In this document: positions 44,611 to 57,247 of the stretch, piece by piece | Numbering within the stretch: position 1 is the first letter of the stretch | Layout of the letters: the number at the start of each line of letters is the position of its first letter | Assembly: GCF_001269925.1 (NCBI RefSeq) | Contig: NZ_LHVO01000031.1 | Coordinates: 44-64,043, forward strand | Origin: Pseudomonas sp. MIACH | Lineage (GTDB): Bacteria; Pseudomonadota; Gammaproteobacteria; Pseudomonadales; Pseudomonadaceae | Reading direction: 5' to 3' | Length of the DNA: 64,000 nucleotides | Made by a program: the position numbers and the translations under genes | The notes under the pieces: model-generated | Told to the model about the DNA's origin: nothing | The model's input: the letters and a program-made list of their open reading frames with translations, nothing else | Databases searched by the model: none

Positions 44611-45563
44611 GCCTGTTGCAGGTGCAAGACCTCAGCGTGATCGCCAATAACGCCGGGCGCGATGTGACCTTGGTCGACCGCGTGTCCTTTGACCTGGCCG
44701 AAGGCGAAATCCTCGGCCTGGTGGGCGAAAGCGGCTCGGGCAAGACCATGGCCTGCCGTGGCCTGATGCGCCTGTTGCCGTCGCCCAATCTACGCGTTCA
44801 GGGCGGTGCGGTACGCCTGGCCGGCCAGGACCTGCTGCCACTGGATGACGCCGGCATGCGCGCGGTGCGTGGCGGGCAGTTGGGCATGATCTTCCAGAAC
44901 CCCAGCAGCCACCTCGACCCCTTGATGCGCATCGGTGATCAGATCGCCGAAGGCATCCGCCTGCATCAGGGCGCGTCGAAAAAAGACGCGCGCCGACAAG
45001 CCATCGAGGTGTTGCGCCAGGTGGGCATTCCCGATCCCCAGGCACGGGTCGACAACTATCCCCATGAGTTTTCCGGTGGCATGCGCCAACGCGCGATGAT
45101 CGCCGTGGCCCTGGGCTGCAACCCGAAAGTACTGATTGCCGACGAGCCGACCACGGCCCTCGATGTGACCGTGCAGGCGCAAATCCTGCGCCTGCTGCTG
45201 GACCTGCGTGACCAGCGCGGCCTGTCGATCATCATGATCACCCACGACCTCGGCGTGGTTGCGCAAACCTGTGATTCCATCGCCGTGATGTACGCCGGGC
45301 GCCTGTGCGAACACGGCAGCAAGTACGACTTGCTCGCCCATCCGCAACACCCGTACACCGCTGGCCTGATTGATTGCCAGCCGGCCCACAGCAGTGGCCA
45401 TGCGTTGCTGCGCACCATCCCTGGCCAGCCGCCGTTGCTCGATACGTTACCCGACGGCTGCCGCTTCAACCCGCGTTGTCCGCAGGTTGGCGCGTTGTGC
45501 ACCGAACTGTTGCCCGAAGGCGCGCGCGTGGCGTGTCACTACCCGTTGGGAGCACGCCCATGA
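44607..45563 (+). CDS. peptide ABC transporter ATPase 1 (DppD family)
   Basis: A 318-residue ATPase: Walker [10 protein letters not shown] loop [11 protein letters not shown], signature [12 protein letters not shown], Walker [13 protein letters not shown] and H loop ITHDL, followed by the oligopeptide-type C-terminal extension with [10 protein letters not shown], where cysteines may hold an iron-sulfur cluster as in other DppD/DppF subunits. The ATG overlaps the permease stop (ATGA). Confidence 0.94.
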   Translation: MSLLQVQDLSVIANNAGRDVTLVDRVSFDLAEGEILGLVGESGSGKTMACRGLMRLLPSPNLRVQGGAVRLAGQDLLPLDDAGMRAVRGGQLGMIFQNPSSHLDPLMRIGDQIAEGIRLHQGASKKDARRQAIEVLRQVGIPDPQARVDNYPHEFSGGMRQRAMIAVALGCNPKVLIADEPTTALDVTVQAQILRLLLDLRDQRGLSIIMITHDLGVVAQTCDSIAVMYAGRLCEHGSKYDLLAHPQHPYTAGLIDCQPAHSSGHALLRTIPGQPPLLDTLPDGCRFNPRCPQVGALCTELLPEGARVACHYPLGARP

Positions 45564-46579
45564 GCCTGTTGCAGATCAAGGACCTGGAGGTGCGATTCGC
45601 CGCGTCCGGCACCGGTGTGTTCGGCCTGAACAAGCAGTGGGTGAGGGCGGTGAACGGTGTGTCGCTGAACCTGGCCGCCGGTGAAACCCTGGGGTTGGTG
45701 GGAGAGTCCGGCAGCGGCAAAAGCACATTGGGGCGGGCGATCCTGCACCTCAACCCGATCAGTGCCGGGCAGGTGCTGTTCGATGGCATCGACATGGCCC
45801 ATGGCAGTGCCATCGACATCGCCCGCTTGCGCCACGAGACCGCGATGATCTTCCAGGACCCCTACGCCGCGTTGAACCCGCGCCACACCATCGGCGAAAC
45901 CATCGCCGAGGTGCTGCGGGTGCAGCGCAAAGTCCCGGCAGAGCGTATCCCCGTTCGCGTCAACGAGCTGCTTGACCTGGTCGGCCTGCGCCCCGAACTG
46001 GCCAGTCGCAAACCCGGTTCACTCAGTGGCGGCCAGTGCCAGCGCGTGGGAATCGCCCGGGCGCTGGCGGTGGAGCCACGCCTGATCATCGCGGATGAAT
46101 GCGTGGCGGCCTTGGATGTATCGATCCAGGGCCAGATCATCAACCTGTTGCTAGAACTGCAACAGCGCATGAACCTGGCGATCCTGTTTATCGCCCATGA
46201 CCTGGCCATCGTGCGGCGCCTGTGTGACCGCGTCGCGGTGATGTACCTGGGCAAAATCGTCGAGGAAGGTCCGGTGGAAGCGGTCTTCACCTCGCCGCGC
46301 CATCCGTATACCGCGGCGTTGATCGAGGCGATTCCGGAGATTGATCCGCATCGGCCTTTGCCTGCAGAACCGTTGCCTGGCGAGCCGCCGAGCCCCCTGA
46401 ATTTGCCTACGGGCTGTGCCTTCCACCCGCGTTGCCGGTATGCCCGGACGATGTGTTCCGTGGTATTGCCGCCTACCCATTTCCTGCACGAGCATCGGTA
46501 CAGTTGCGTGCTTGAAGAACCGTTGACCCTTCCTGCCCATCATGAACAAGGAGTTATGACATGCAATCGCGCCACTTGA
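45560..46579 (+). CDS. peptide ABC transporter ATPase 2 (DppF family)
   Basis: A 339-residue ATPase: Walker A GESGSGKS, Q loop FQDPYAALNPR, signature LSGGQCQRVGIA, Walker B LIIADECVAALD and H loop IAHDL; the C-terminal cysteine cluster is GCAFHPRCRYARTMC. In the D-loop region the usual ADEPVSALD reads ADECVAALD, a Pro-to-Cys change beside the catalytic Glu. It overlaps the binding-protein gene by 19 bases. Works with ATPase 1 as a heterodimer. Confidence 0.93.
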   Translation: MSLLQIKDLEVRFAASGTGVFGLNKQWVRAVNGVSLNLAAGETLGLVGESGSGKSTLGRAILHLNPISAGQVLFDGIDMAHGSAIDIARLRHETAMIFQDPYAALNPRHTIGETIAEVLRVQRKVPAERIPVRVNELLDLVGLRPELASRKPGSLSGGQCQRVGIARALAVEPRLIIADECVAALDVSIQGQIINLLLELQQRMNLAILFIAHDLAIVRRLCDRVAVMYLGKIVEEGPVEAVFTSPRHPYTAALIEAIPEIDPHRPLPAEPLPGEPPSPLNLPTGCAFHPRCRYARTMCSVVLPPTHFLHEHRYSCVLEEPLTLPAHHEQGVMTCNRAT

Positions 46580-48075
46580 AGTTGCTCGCCGCTGCTACGT
46601 TAACCGCGTGGTCCCTCACTGCCGGGCTGGCACAAGCCGCCGGCGTCCTGACCATCGGCTGCCGTGAAGACAGCACCACGTTTGACCCGATCAAAAGCGC
46701 GCAGAACCGCGACACCTGGGTCTTCGCCAACGTCTACGACACCCTGGTCCGCGTGAATAACCTGGGCACCAAGATGGAGCCGGGCCTGGCAGAAAGCTGG
46801 GAGATTTCCAAGGACGGCCTGACCTACACCTTCAAACTGCGCGATGCGAAGTTCTCCGATGGTTCGGCGATCACCGCCGAGGATGCGGCGTTCAGCCTGT
46901 TGCGCATCCGTGATAACAAGGCCTCGCTGTGGGCTGACCCCTTCAACCTGATCAATACGGCCAAGGCGGCAGACGCGAAAACCCTGGTCGTCACGTTGAA
47001 GACCCCGGCGGTTGCCTTCCTTTCGCAACTGGCTTCGCCAACGGTCTCGATCCTGTCGGAAAAAGCCATGACCAAGATGGGCGAAGACGCCTACTCGGAA
47101 AATCCGGTGACCTCCGGTGCGTTTACCGTGGACGAATGGCGCAAGGGCGACCGGGTCATCCTGAAGAAGAACCCGAACTTCTGGCAGGCCAAGAACGTCA
47201 GCCTGGATGGCGTGGAGTGGGTCTCCGTGACCGACGACAACACGCGCATGCGCATGGTGCAGAACAACGAGTTGGACACGGCGATCTTCGTACCGTTTTC
47301 CCGGGTTGAAGAACTGAAGAAAGACCAGAACGTGGTGATCCACTCCGACCCGTCCACCCGTGAAGATCACCTGCTGATCAACCACGCCCACGGTCTGCTG
47401 GCCAAGCAGGAAGTGCGCGAGGCGCTGGACATGGCGATCGATAAACAGTCGCTGGTGAAAACCGCCACTTACGGTCAAGGCACGGTGGCCTATTCCTACA
47501 TCCCGAAAGGCTCGTTGTTCCACTACGCCAACAACCTGCAACGTCCGTATGACCCGACCGCCGCCAAGAAGCTGTTGGAAAAGGCTGGTGCGAAGGACTT
47601 GAAGCTCAACTATGTGGTCAACGCCGGCAACGAAGCCGACGAGCAGATCGCGGTGATCATCAAGGACCAGTTGGCCAAGGTCGGTGTGACCGCCAACCTG
47701 CAGAAAGTCGACCCGACCCAAAGCTGGCAGATGCTGGTGGACGGTGAGTACGATATTTCGGTGATGTACTGGACCAACGACATCCTCGACCCGGACCAGA
47801 AGACCACCTTCGTGCTCGGCCACGACACCAACCAGAACTACATGACCCGCTACAAGAACGACAAGGTCAAGGAACTGGTGGCGGCGGCGCGCATCGAGGC
47901 TGACCCGGTCAAGCGTGAGCAGATGTATGTCGAGTTGCAGAAACTGGCGAAACAGGATGTGAACTGGATCGACCTGTACTACAGCCCGTACATCAACATC
48001 TCACGCAAGAATGTGAGCAACTTCCTGCAAAACCCGCTGGGGCGCTTCACCCTTGAGGAAGTGGTGAAGAACTAA
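46561..48075 (+). CDS. peptide ABC transporter substrate-binding protein (family 5)
   Basis: A 504-residue periplasmic binding protein. The signal peptide (LLAAATLTAWSLTAGLAQAA) is not a lipobox. Family features are LTIGCREDSTTFDPIKSAQN, the SBP5 signature LAESWEISKDGLTYTFKLRD with AKFSDGSAITAEDAAFSLLR, and WTNDILDPDQKT near the end. In PipR systems the matching binding protein is required for response to the plant-derived compound, so this protein probably delivers the signal. AAGGAG eight bases before the ATG lies inside the ATPase gene. Confidence 0.93.
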   Translation: MQSRHLKLLAAATLTAWSLTAGLAQAAGVLTIGCREDSTTFDPIKSAQNRDTWVFANVYDTLVRVNNLGTKMEPGLAESWEISKDGLTYTFKLRDAKFSDGSAITAEDAAFSLLRIRDNKASLWADPFNLINTAKAADAKTLVVTLKTPAVAFLSQLASPTVSILSEKAMTKMGEDAYSENPVTSGAFTVDEWRKGDRVILKKNPNFWQAKNVSLDGVEWVSVTDDNTRMRMVQNNELDTAIFVPFSRVEELKKDQNVVIHSDPSTREDHLLINHAHGLLAKQEVREALDMAIDKQSLVKTATYGQGTVAYSYIPKGSLFHYANNLQRPYDPTAAKKLLEKAGAKDLKLNYVVNAGNEADEQIAVIIKDQLAKVGVTANLQKVDPTQSWQMLVDGEYDISVMYWTNDILDPDQKTTFVLGHDTNQNYMTRYKNDKVKELVAAARIEADPVKREQMYVELQKLAKQDVNWIDLYYSPYINISRKNVSNFLQNPLGRFTLEEVVKN

Positions 48076-48096
48076 GAGCCAGAGAACACCGCAATA

Positions 48097-48133
48097 CAAA
48101 TGTGGGAGGGTTCTACACCCCTCTCACATTTGG
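48097..48133. repeat. REP-like palindrome after the ABC operon
   Basis: CAAATGTGGGAGGG and CCCCTCTCACATTTG form a hairpin with a seven-base loop, twenty bases after the binding-protein stop. It carries the TGTGGGAGGG core of Pseudomonas REP sequences and probably terminates both this operon and the convergent yciK. Confidence 0.7.
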
Positions 48134-48151
48134 TTCCGGTTGGGTCAGTTG

Positions 48152-48892
48152 TTACTGGGCGTCAAACGCCTGCCCATTGATGCCGGTACTGTCCGGCCCC
48201 ATCAGGTACAGGTACACCGGCATGATCTCTTCCGGTGCCGGCCTTTCCATCGGGTTCTCCCCTGGATACGCCTGGGCCCGCATGCTGGTGCGCGTACCGC
48301 CCGGGTTGATGCTGTTGGCTCTTACTGCAGCCACGTCTTCGAGCTCATCCGCCAGGGTCTGCATCAAGCCTTCAGTGGCAAATTTCGACACACCATAAGC
48401 CCCCCAATACGCCCGGCCCTTGCGCCCGACGCTACTGGAGGTGAACACCACCGACGCGTCCTGGGACAGCTTGAGCAGCGGCAACAACGTGCTGGTGAGC
48501 ATGAACATCGCGTTGACGTTGATGTGCATCACCCGCATGAAGTTCTCGCCGGACAACTGCTCGATCGGCGTACGCGGGCCGATGATCGAGGCGTTGTGCA
48601 GCAGGCCGTCGAGGTGGCCGAATTCTTTTTCGATCATCGCGGCCAGCTCATCGTATTGATGGGGCAGGGCGGTCTCCAGGTTGAACGGGATCACCACCGG
48701 CTGCGGGTGGCCGGCCGCTTCGATTTCGTCATACACCTGGGCCAGGTTGGCTTCGGTCTTGCCCAACAACAGCACGGTCGCGCCATGAGCCGCGTAGGTT
48801 TTCGCCGCCGCCGCGCCAATGCCGCGACCGGCGCCGGTCACCAGGATGACCCGGTCTTTGAGCAGTTCTGGACGTGCAGAGTAATCAAACAT
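48152..48892 (-). CDS. yciK: SDR-family oxidoreductase YciK
   Basis: A 246-residue short-chain dehydrogenase with cofactor motif VTGAGRGIGAAAAKTYAAHG, the NASIIGPRT segment, and the catalytic Ser-Tyr-Lys in TSSSVGRKGRAYWGAYGVSK. The order ubiG-mupP-yciK is conserved in Pseudomonas. The physiological substrate is unknown. A REP palindrome separates it from mupP. Confidence 0.92.
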   Translation of the reverse strand: MFDYSARPELLKDRVILVTGAGRGIGAAAAKTYAAHGATVLLLGKTEANLAQVYDEIEAAGHPQPVVIPFNLETALPHQYDELAAMIEKEFGHLDGLLHNASIIGPRTPIEQLSGENFMRVMHINVNAMFMLTSTLLPLLKLSQDASVVFTSSSVGRKGRAYWGAYGVSKFATEGLMQTLADELEDVAAVRANSINPGGTRTSMRAQAYPGENPMERPAPEEIMPVYLYLMGPDSTGINGQAFDAQ

Positions 48893-48944
48893 AAAAAGCC
48901 TCGACAGAGTTCAGCGGGTTACAAACACCCATCTTGAGCGCAGT

Positions 48945-48993
48945 GGAGATCCAAATGTGGGGGGGGCAAGCCCACTCCCACATTGGATCCTCC
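48945..48993. repeat. REP-like palindrome between mupP and yciK
   Basis: GGAGATCCAAATGTGGG pairs with CCCACATTGGATCCTCC around GGGGCAAGCCCACT-like central sequence. The GTGGG...GGCAAGCCC core is a Pseudomonas REP. It lies inside a probable operon, so it could set different mRNA levels of the two genes. Confidence 0.75.
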
Positions 48994-49017
48994 TTAGTCA
49001 GTAGAGCGAGTGAGCCA

Positions 49018-49689
49018 TCAGCAACTGCACAGCGCGTTATCCAACACCTTGCGCAGTTCCAGCGGGTGATCCACCACCACATCCGCGCCCCAGTGACGCG
49101 GGTTGTCGTCCGGGTGGATATAGCCGTAGGTCACCGCCGCCGTGCGGGTGCCGGCGTCGCGGCCAGACTCGATGTCACGCAGGTCGTCGCCCACGAACAG
49201 CACGCTGGCCGGGTCCAGGCCGAGCATCTTGCACGCCAGGATCATCGGCTCCGGGTCCGGCTTGCTGTTTTTCACGTGGTCCGGGCAGATCAGCAGGGCC
49301 GAACGCTCGGCCAGGCCCAACTGCTGCATGATCGGCTCGGCGAAGCGCAGTGGCTTGTTGGTGACCACGCCCCAGATCAGCTTGGCCTTCTCGATGTCTT
49401 CGAGAAGCTCGGCCATGCCGTCGAACAATTTGCTGTGGACGGCGCAACCCTTCAGGTAACGCTCGAGGAATTCCAGGCGCAGTGCTTCAAAGCCAGGCGT
49501 TTCCGGGTCCATCGAGAAGGTCACGGCGACCATCGCCCGTGCACCGCCGGAGATTTCATCGCGGATGTGCTGGGGATTGATCGGTGGCAGGCCACGGTCG
49601 GCACGCATGGCCTGGCAGATGGCGATAAAGTCCGGCGCGGTGTCCAGCAGGGTACCGTCCATGTCGAAGAGAACCGCTCGCAACTTCAC
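49018..49689 (-). CDS. mupP: N-acetylmuramic acid 6-phosphate phosphatase
   Basis: A 223-residue HAD phosphatase. Motif I is [15 protein letters not shown], motif [11 protein letters not shown], the Lys is in NSKPDPEPM and motif IV is [13 protein letters not shown]. Often annotated as phosphoglycolate phosphatase, but the gene between ubiG and yciK in Pseudomonas is MupP, which dephosphorylates MurNAc 6-phosphate in the AmgK/MurU cell-wall recycling route and affects AmpC induction and fosfomycin tolerance. The start lies four bases after ubiG. Confidence 0.93.
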   Translation of the reverse strand: MKLRAVLFDMDGTLLDTAPDFIAICQAMRADRGLPPINPQHIRDEISGGARAMVAVTFSMDPETPGFEALRLEFLERYLKGCAVHSKLFDGMAELLEDIEKAKLIWGVVTNKPLRFAEPIMQQLGLAERSALLICPDHVKNSKPDPEPMILACKMLGLDPASVLFVGDDLRDIESGRDAGTRTAAVTYGYIHPDDNPRHWGADVVVDHPLELRKVLDNALCSC

Positions 49690-49693
49690 AGGC

Positions 49694-50392
49694 TCATTCC
49701 TCGCGCAGGGTCTGGATCATGTAGTTGACGTCAACGTCGCTGGCCAGCTTGTAGTGCTTGGTCAGTGGGTTGTAGGTCAGGCCGATGATGTCCTTGACGG
49801 TCAGCCCGGCCTGGCGGCTCCACGCGCCCAGTTCGGACGGGCGGATGAATTTCTTGAAGTCATGGGTGCCGCGCGGCAGCAGCTTCATGATGTATTCGGC
49901 GCCGATGATCGCGAACAGATAGGCCTTGGGGTTGCGGTTGATGGTGGAGAAGAACACCTGGCCGCCCGGCTTGACCATGCGGAAGCAGGCGCGGATCACC
50001 GAGGAGGGGTCTGGCACGTGCTCCAGCATTTCCAGGCAGGTGACCACGTCGAACTGCTCCGGCATTTCTTCGGCCAGGGCCTCGGCGGTGATCTGGCGGT
50101 ATTCCACGCTCACACCGGATTCCAACTGGTGCAGCCGGGCCACGGCCAGCGGCGCTTCGCCCATGTCGATTCCCATCACGGTGGCGCCGCGCTGGGCCAT
50201 GGCTTCGCTGAGGATGCCGCCGCCGCAACCCACGTCGAGCACCTTTTTGCCGGCCAGGTTGACGCGTTCGTCAATCCAGTTGACCCGCAGCGGGTTGATG
50301 TCGTGCAGGGGTTTGAACTCGCTTTCGCGGTCCCACCAGCGGTGGGCCAGGGCTTCAAACTTGGCGATTTCGGCGTGGTCGACGTTGCTCAT
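49694..50392 (-). CDS. ubiG: ubiquinone biosynthesis O-methyltransferase
   Basis: A 232-residue SAM-dependent enzyme performing both O-methylations of ubiquinone. The start [20 protein letters not shown] has GAGGA upstream; the longer frame to 50494 is not used. Seen are the SAM motif [34 protein letters not shown] and [15 protein letters not shown], all typical of UbiG. First of a ubiG-mupP-yciK unit, 64 bases after mtaD. Confidence 0.95.
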   Translation of the reverse strand: MSNVDHAEIAKFEALAHRWWDRESEFKPLHDINPLRVNWIDERVNLAGKKVLDVGCGGGILSEAMAQRGATVMGIDMGEAPLAVARLHQLESGVSVEYRQITAEALAEEMPEQFDVVTCLEMLEHVPDPSSVIRACFRMVKPGGQVFFSTINRNPKAYLFAIIGAEYIMKLLPRGTHDFKKFIRPSELGAWSRQAGLTVKDIIGLTYNPLTKHYKLASDVDVNYMIQTLREE

Positions 50393-50456
50393 GGTGAATC
50401 CTCTAAATCTGATAAATCGGTTTGTCGGTGCCGAACACGCAGGCTCAGCACCTTCG

Positions 50457-51788
50457 TTATTCGCTGTGCCCGCTGATGCGTTGGCCCCAGGCAATGGCCG
50501 TGGCGGTCAACTGTTGTTCGTCCATGCGGGTGAGTTGCCGGTCGTCGAGCAACTGCTTGCCGGCGACCCAAAGGTGTTTCACGCAATCGCGTCCGGTGGC
50601 ATATATAAGCTGTGAGACCGGATCGTAGATCGGTTGTTGCGCCAGCCCGGTCAGATCGAAAGCGACCATATCCGCCGCCTTGCCCACTTCCAGGGAGCCG
50701 ATTTCGCTTTCCAGGCCCATGGCGCGCGCACCGTTGAGCGTAGCCATGCGCAGCGCACGGTGCGCGTCCAGGGCGGTGGCCGAACCGGCGACGGCCTTGG
50801 CCAGCATCGCTGCGGTACGGGTTTCGCCCAGCAGGTCCAGGTCGTTGTTGCTGGCGGCGCCGTCGGTGCCAATGGCCACATTCACCCCAGCCTGCCACAG
50901 GCGCTCCACCGGGCAAAAGCCGCTGGCCAGTTTCAGGTTGGATTCCGGGCAATGGATGACACTGGTGTTGCTTTCTACCAGCAAAGCCAGGTCGTCCTCG
51001 CTGATTTGGGTCATATGAACGGCCTGGAAGCGCGGGCCCAGCAGTCCGAGGCGACCCAGGCGTGCCAATGGCCGTTCACCGGTCTGTTCGACGGCCTGTT
51101 GTACCTCGAAGGCGGTTTCGTGCACATGCATATGGATCGCGGCGTCCAGCTCTTCGGCGATTACCCGGATTTTTTCCAGGTTGGCATCGCACACGGTGTA
51201 GGGCGCGTGGGGGCCGAAGGTGATCTTGATGCGCGGGTGGTGCTTGAGGTCGCCGAACAGCTCGATACCCTGGCGGATAGCCTCGTCAGCGGTGCTGGCG
51301 CCGGGAATCGGGAAGTCGAGGATCGGAATCGCGATCTGCGCACGCATGCCGCTGTTGTGTACGCAATCGCTGGCGACCTTGGGGTAGAAATACATGTCCG
51401 AGAAGCAGGTAATGCCGCCCTTGAGCTGCTCGGCAATGGCCAGGTCGGTGCCGTCACGTACGAAGGCCTCGTCGACCCACTTGGCTTCGGCAGGCCAGAT
51501 GTGTTTTTCCAGCCAGGTCATCAAGGGCAGATCATCAGCCAGGCCGCGAAACAGGCTCATCGCTGCATGCCCGTGGGCGTTGATCAGGCCGGGACTGAGC
51601 AGCATGCCCGGCAGTTCGCGTACTTCAGTGGCGCAAAGCTTCAGCGCCGCAGCCCGTGGCCCGATAAAGGCAATCCGCCCATCGCGGATGCCCACGCCAT
51701 GGTCCTTGAGTACCACGCCAGCAGGTTCGACAGGTACCAGCCAGGTTGGCAGTAGCAGTAAGTCGAGCGGGGCGGCAGTGGAGGTCAT
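50457..51788 (-). CDS. mtaD: methylthioadenosine/S-adenosylhomocysteine deaminase
   Basis: A 443-residue TRZ/ATZ-type amidohydrolase. Metal ligands are visible in [23 protein letters not shown] and [20 protein letters not shown], with [14 protein letters not shown] between. In P. aeruginosa the matching gene deaminates methylthioadenosine to methylthioinosine for the salvage route that continues with MtnA. It is divergent from mtnA, with a shared 109-base promoter region. Confidence 0.92.
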   Translation of the reverse strand: MTSTAAPLDLLLLPTWLVPVEPAGVVLKDHGVGIRDGRIAFIGPRAAALKLCATEVRELPGMLLSPGLINAHGHAAMSLFRGLADDLPLMTWLEKHIWPAEAKWVDEAFVRDGTDLAIAEQLKGGITCFSDMYFYPKVASDCVHNSGMRAQIAIPILDFPIPGASTADEAIRQGIELFGDLKHHPRIKITFGPHAPYTVCDANLEKIRVIAEELDAAIHMHVHETAFEVQQAVEQTGERPLARLGRLGLLGPRFQAVHMTQISEDDLALLVESNTSVIHCPESNLKLASGFCPVERLWQAGVNVAIGTDGAASNNDLDLLGETRTAAMLAKAVAGSATALDAHRALRMATLNGARAMGLESEIGSLEVGKAADMVAFDLTGLAQQPIYDPVSQLIYATGRDCVKHLWVAGKQLLDDRQLTRMDEQQLTATAIAWGQRISGHSE

Positions 51789-51858
51789 CGCAGGCTTCTT
51801 CCTGGGCAGCTATAAAAGAAGCGCGAAGTATACCCGAGCGTCCTGGCTGGCGGATCGC

Positions 51859-51864
51859 TATAAT
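51859..51864 (+). promoter_or_regulatory. -10 box upstream of mtnA
   Basis: A perfect TATAAT lies 33 bases before the mtnA ATG, giving a short leader. I could not find a good -35 box at the right distance. The opposite strand of the same 109-base gap must carry the mtaD promoter. Confidence 0.55.
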
Positions 51865-51897
51865 CGGCGGCTTTTGTTGATGAGTACGGGGTGAGGG

Positions 51898-52974
51898 ATG
51901 CGCGATCGACTGTTGGCAGCGGAGAAAGTGAAGGCCATCGATTGGCGTGATGGCACGCTGCACCTGCTCGATCAACGTGCCTTGCCGTCCCAGGAAAACT
52001 GGGTGGCCTGTTCCACGGTGGATGAAGTGGCAGCGGCCATTCGCGCCATGGTGGTGCGTGGCGCGCCGGCCATCGGCATCAGCGCGGCCTATGGCCTGGT
52101 GCTCGCCGCTCGCGAACGTATCGCCGAGGGCGGTGACTGGCAGGCCGCATGGGAAGAGGACTATGCGCTACTGGCCGATACCCGTCCGACCGCCTCGAAC
52201 CTGTTCTGGGCGCTCAAGCGCATGCGCGATCGCCTGGACCGCGTCAAGAAGCACGCCGATCCGCTGGCGGTGCTGGAGGCCGAAGCGATTGCGATCCATG
52301 AAAGCGACCGGGAAGCCAACCTCGTCATGGCCCAGTTGGGCGTTGAGCGGATTCGCAAGCATCAGGGCAACGCCCAGGCGATTTTGACCCATGGCAACGC
52401 CGGCGCCTTGGCGACGGGCGGTGTCGGCACGGCCCTTGGGGTGATTCGCGCCGCCTTCCTGGAAGGCTTGGTCGAGCACGTCTACGCCAATGAAACCCGT
52501 CCGTGGCTGCAAGGCTCGCGGCTGACCGCCTGGGAGCTGGCGGGCGAGGGTATCCCGGTCACAGTGAATGCCGACTCGGCGGGCGCACATATCCTCAAGA
52601 CCAAGGGCATCACCTGGGTGATCGTCGGCGCTGATTGCATTGCCGCCAATGGCGATGTGATCGGCAAGATCGGCACCTATCAATTGGCGGTGTGCGCCAT
52701 GCACCACGGCGTGCGTTTCATGGTGGTGGCGTCGAGTTCGACCCTGGACCTGATGATGGCCACCGGCGACGATGTTGCCTTGGAAGAGCGTGACGCCGAC
52801 GAGTTGCTGGAAGTCTCCGGCCAACGCTTTGCCGCCGATGTGAGTGCGTTCAACCCTGTGTTCGATGTGACCCCGGCCGACCTGATCGATGTGATCGTGA
52901 CTGAGAAGGGCGTGGTTGAGCGGCCGGATACGGCTAAATTGGCCAAGTTGATGTGCCGTAAGCGGCTGCATTGA
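51898..52974 (+). CDS. mtnA: methylthioribose-1-phosphate isomerase
   Basis: A 358-residue eIF2B-related enzyme converting methylthioribose 1-phosphate to the ribulose form in methionine salvage. Family marks are [52 protein letters not shown] (preceding the catalytic-site Cys region) and [20 protein letters not shown] with catalytic Cys and Asp. Full length. It works after MtaD, encoded divergently. Confidence 0.96.
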   Translation: MRDRLLAAEKVKAIDWRDGTLHLLDQRALPSQENWVACSTVDEVAAAIRAMVVRGAPAIGISAAYGLVLAARERIAEGGDWQAAWEEDYALLADTRPTASNLFWALKRMRDRLDRVKKHADPLAVLEAEAIAIHESDREANLVMAQLGVERIRKHQGNAQAILTHGNAGALATGGVGTALGVIRAAFLEGLVEHVYANETRPWLQGSRLTAWELAGEGIPVTVNADSAGAHILKTKGITWVIVGADCIAANGDVIGKIGTYQLAVCAMHHGVRFMVVASSSTLDLMMATGDDVALEERDADELLEVSGQRFAADVSAFNPVFDVTPADLIDVIVTEKGVVERPDTAKLAKLMCRKRLH

Positions 52975-52995
52975 GGGCTGTGGTAGGTGTGAAAT

Positions 52996-53073
52996 GGCTA
53001 TCGGGGCAAGCTCCCTCACACACTTGAATGGTGAACACCGTCAAACTGTGGGAGGGGCTTGCCCCCGATTGGC
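52996..53073. repeat. inverted pair of Pseudomonas REP sequences
   Basis: ATCGGGGCAAGCTCCCTCAC at 53000 and TGTGGGAGGGGCTTGCCCCC at 53047 are inverted copies of the same REP core, about 25 bases apart (a REPIN/BIME-like doublet). They lie in the 422-base gap between mtnA and gyrA. The rest of the gap holds the gyrA promoter: an extended -10 TGTGATAAC at 53217-53225. No gene is seen between 52975 and 53396. Confidence 0.8.
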
Positions 53074-53396
53074 CCTTAAAGTCAATAAAACCCTCAGATC
53101 TACCCTCAAAAAAAAGCACCACCCCATCTCTGAGCCCCTCTCGTCGCCCTCAAGCCTGTCATCCGTCAAATTACTAGTCTCCATGCGCATCAGGGGGATA
53201 GGTGCGTGGCGGCGATTGTGATAACATCCGGCGGTTTCCAGGGCCGCCCCCAGGGGGTGCCCATAACGTGCAGATCCGTGTCATAACTCGTTGATTTGTC
53301 GTAAGTCGTTGTCAGGCGCTGTGCCGGCAGCGGCGAGCTTCGTTCGTCCCATATGGATGCGACGAGGTTTCACCCGAAAAAGGAATCAGGCTTCTC

Positions 53397-56051
<2,655 letters not shown>

Positions 56052-56161
56052 GCGGACACACAGGGGGCGGATGAAGATTCGCCCCCTTGTTGTTTGTCCC
56101 CTTTGAAAGTATTGAAACCCGATTTATTGCACCACCCCACCAGATCAGAGTGAGATTGGAT

Positions 56162-57247
56162 GTGAGCAAGAGAGCCTATAACTTCTGTGCCGGTCCCGCG
56201 GCGCTTCCTGAAGCAGTCCTGCAGCGTGCGCAGGGTGAACTCCTCGACTGGCATGGAAAAGGCCTCTCCGTGATGGAAATGAGCCATCGCAGCGATGAGT
56301 TCGTGTCCATTGCCACCAAGGCCGAGCAGGATCTGCGCGACTTGCTCGATATTCCATCCAATTACAAAGTGCTGTTCCTGCAGGGCGGTGCGAGCCAGCA
56401 GTTCGCCCAGATCCCGCTGAACCTGCTGCCGGAAGACGGCACTGCCGACTACATCGACACCGGTATCTGGGGGCAGAAGGCTATTGAAGAGGCCTCGCGC
56501 TACGGTCACGTCAACGTGGCCGGCACCGCCAAGCCCTACGACTACTTCGCCATTCCAGGTCAGAACGAATGGAAGCTGTCGAAGGATGCGGCCTACGTGC
56601 ACTACGTCGCGAACGAAACCATCGGCGGCCTGGAATTCGACTGGGTGCCGGAAGTCGGCGATGTTCCGCTGGTGTGCGACATGTCCTCGGACATTCTCTC
56701 GCGGCCTATCGATGTATCGCGCTACGGCATGATCTACGCCGGGGCGCAGAAGAACATCGGCCCGAGCGGCATCCTGGTCAACATCGTCCGTGAAGACCTG
56801 CTGGGTCGCGCGCGCTCGCTGTGCCCGACCATGCTCAACTTCAAGGTCGCGGCCGACAACGGCTCGATGTACAACACCCCGCCGGCCTTCGCCTGGTACC
56901 TCTCGGGCCTGGTGTTCGAGTGGCTGAAAGAGCAGGGCGGTGTGGCTGCCATGGGCAAGCTCAACGAAGAGAAGAAGCGCACCCTGTACGACTTCATCGA
57001 CGCCAGCGGCCTGTACAGCAACCCGATCAACCTGACCGACCGCTCGTGGATGAACGTGCCGTTCCGTCTGGCTGACGACCGCCTGGACAAGCCATTCCTC
57101 GCCGGTGCCGACGCGCGCGGCCTGTTGAACCTCAAGGGCCACCGTTCGGTGGGTGGCATGCGCGCCTCCATCTACAACGCTGTCGACATCCACGCGATCA
57201 ACGCGCTGGTTGCCTACATGGCAGAGTTCGAAAAGGAACACGGCTAA
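56162..57247 (+). CDS. serC: phosphoserine aminotransferase
   Basis: A 361-residue PLP enzyme for serine and pyridoxine synthesis. The start is GTG at 56162 (MSKRAYNFCAGPAALPEAVL); the frame extends upstream to 56087 but that part does not belong to the family. Seen are FLQGGASQQFAQIP, VCDMSSDILSRP and the Schiff-base Lys in AGAQKNIGPSG. First gene of the serC-pheA-hisC-tyrA/aroA-cmk-rpsA run; its TAA overlaps the pheA ATG by one base. Confidence 0.97.
   Translation: MSKRAYNFCAGPAALPEAVLQRAQGELLDWHGKGLSVMEMSHRSDEFVSIATKAEQDLRDLLDIPSNYKVLFLQGGASQQFAQIPLNLLPEDGTADYIDTGIWGQKAIEEASRYGHVNVAGTAKPYDYFAIPGQNEWKLSKDAAYVHYVANETIGGLEFDWVPEVGDVPLVCDMSSDILSRPIDVSRYGMIYAGAQKNIGPSGILVNIVREDLLGRARSLCPTMLNFKVAADNGSMYNTPPAFAWYLSGLVFEWLKEQGGVAAMGKLNEEKKRTLYDFIDASGLYSNPINLTDRSWMNVPFRLADDRLDKPFLAGADARGLLNLKGHRSVGGMRASIYNAVDIHAINALVAYMAEFEKEHG

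Noticed and set aside
48097..53073. Repeated GTGGGAGGG palindromes considered as CRISPR or phage sites
   Set aside because: They are single, dispersed and palindromic without regular spacers or cas genes; they fit Pseudomonas REP elements.
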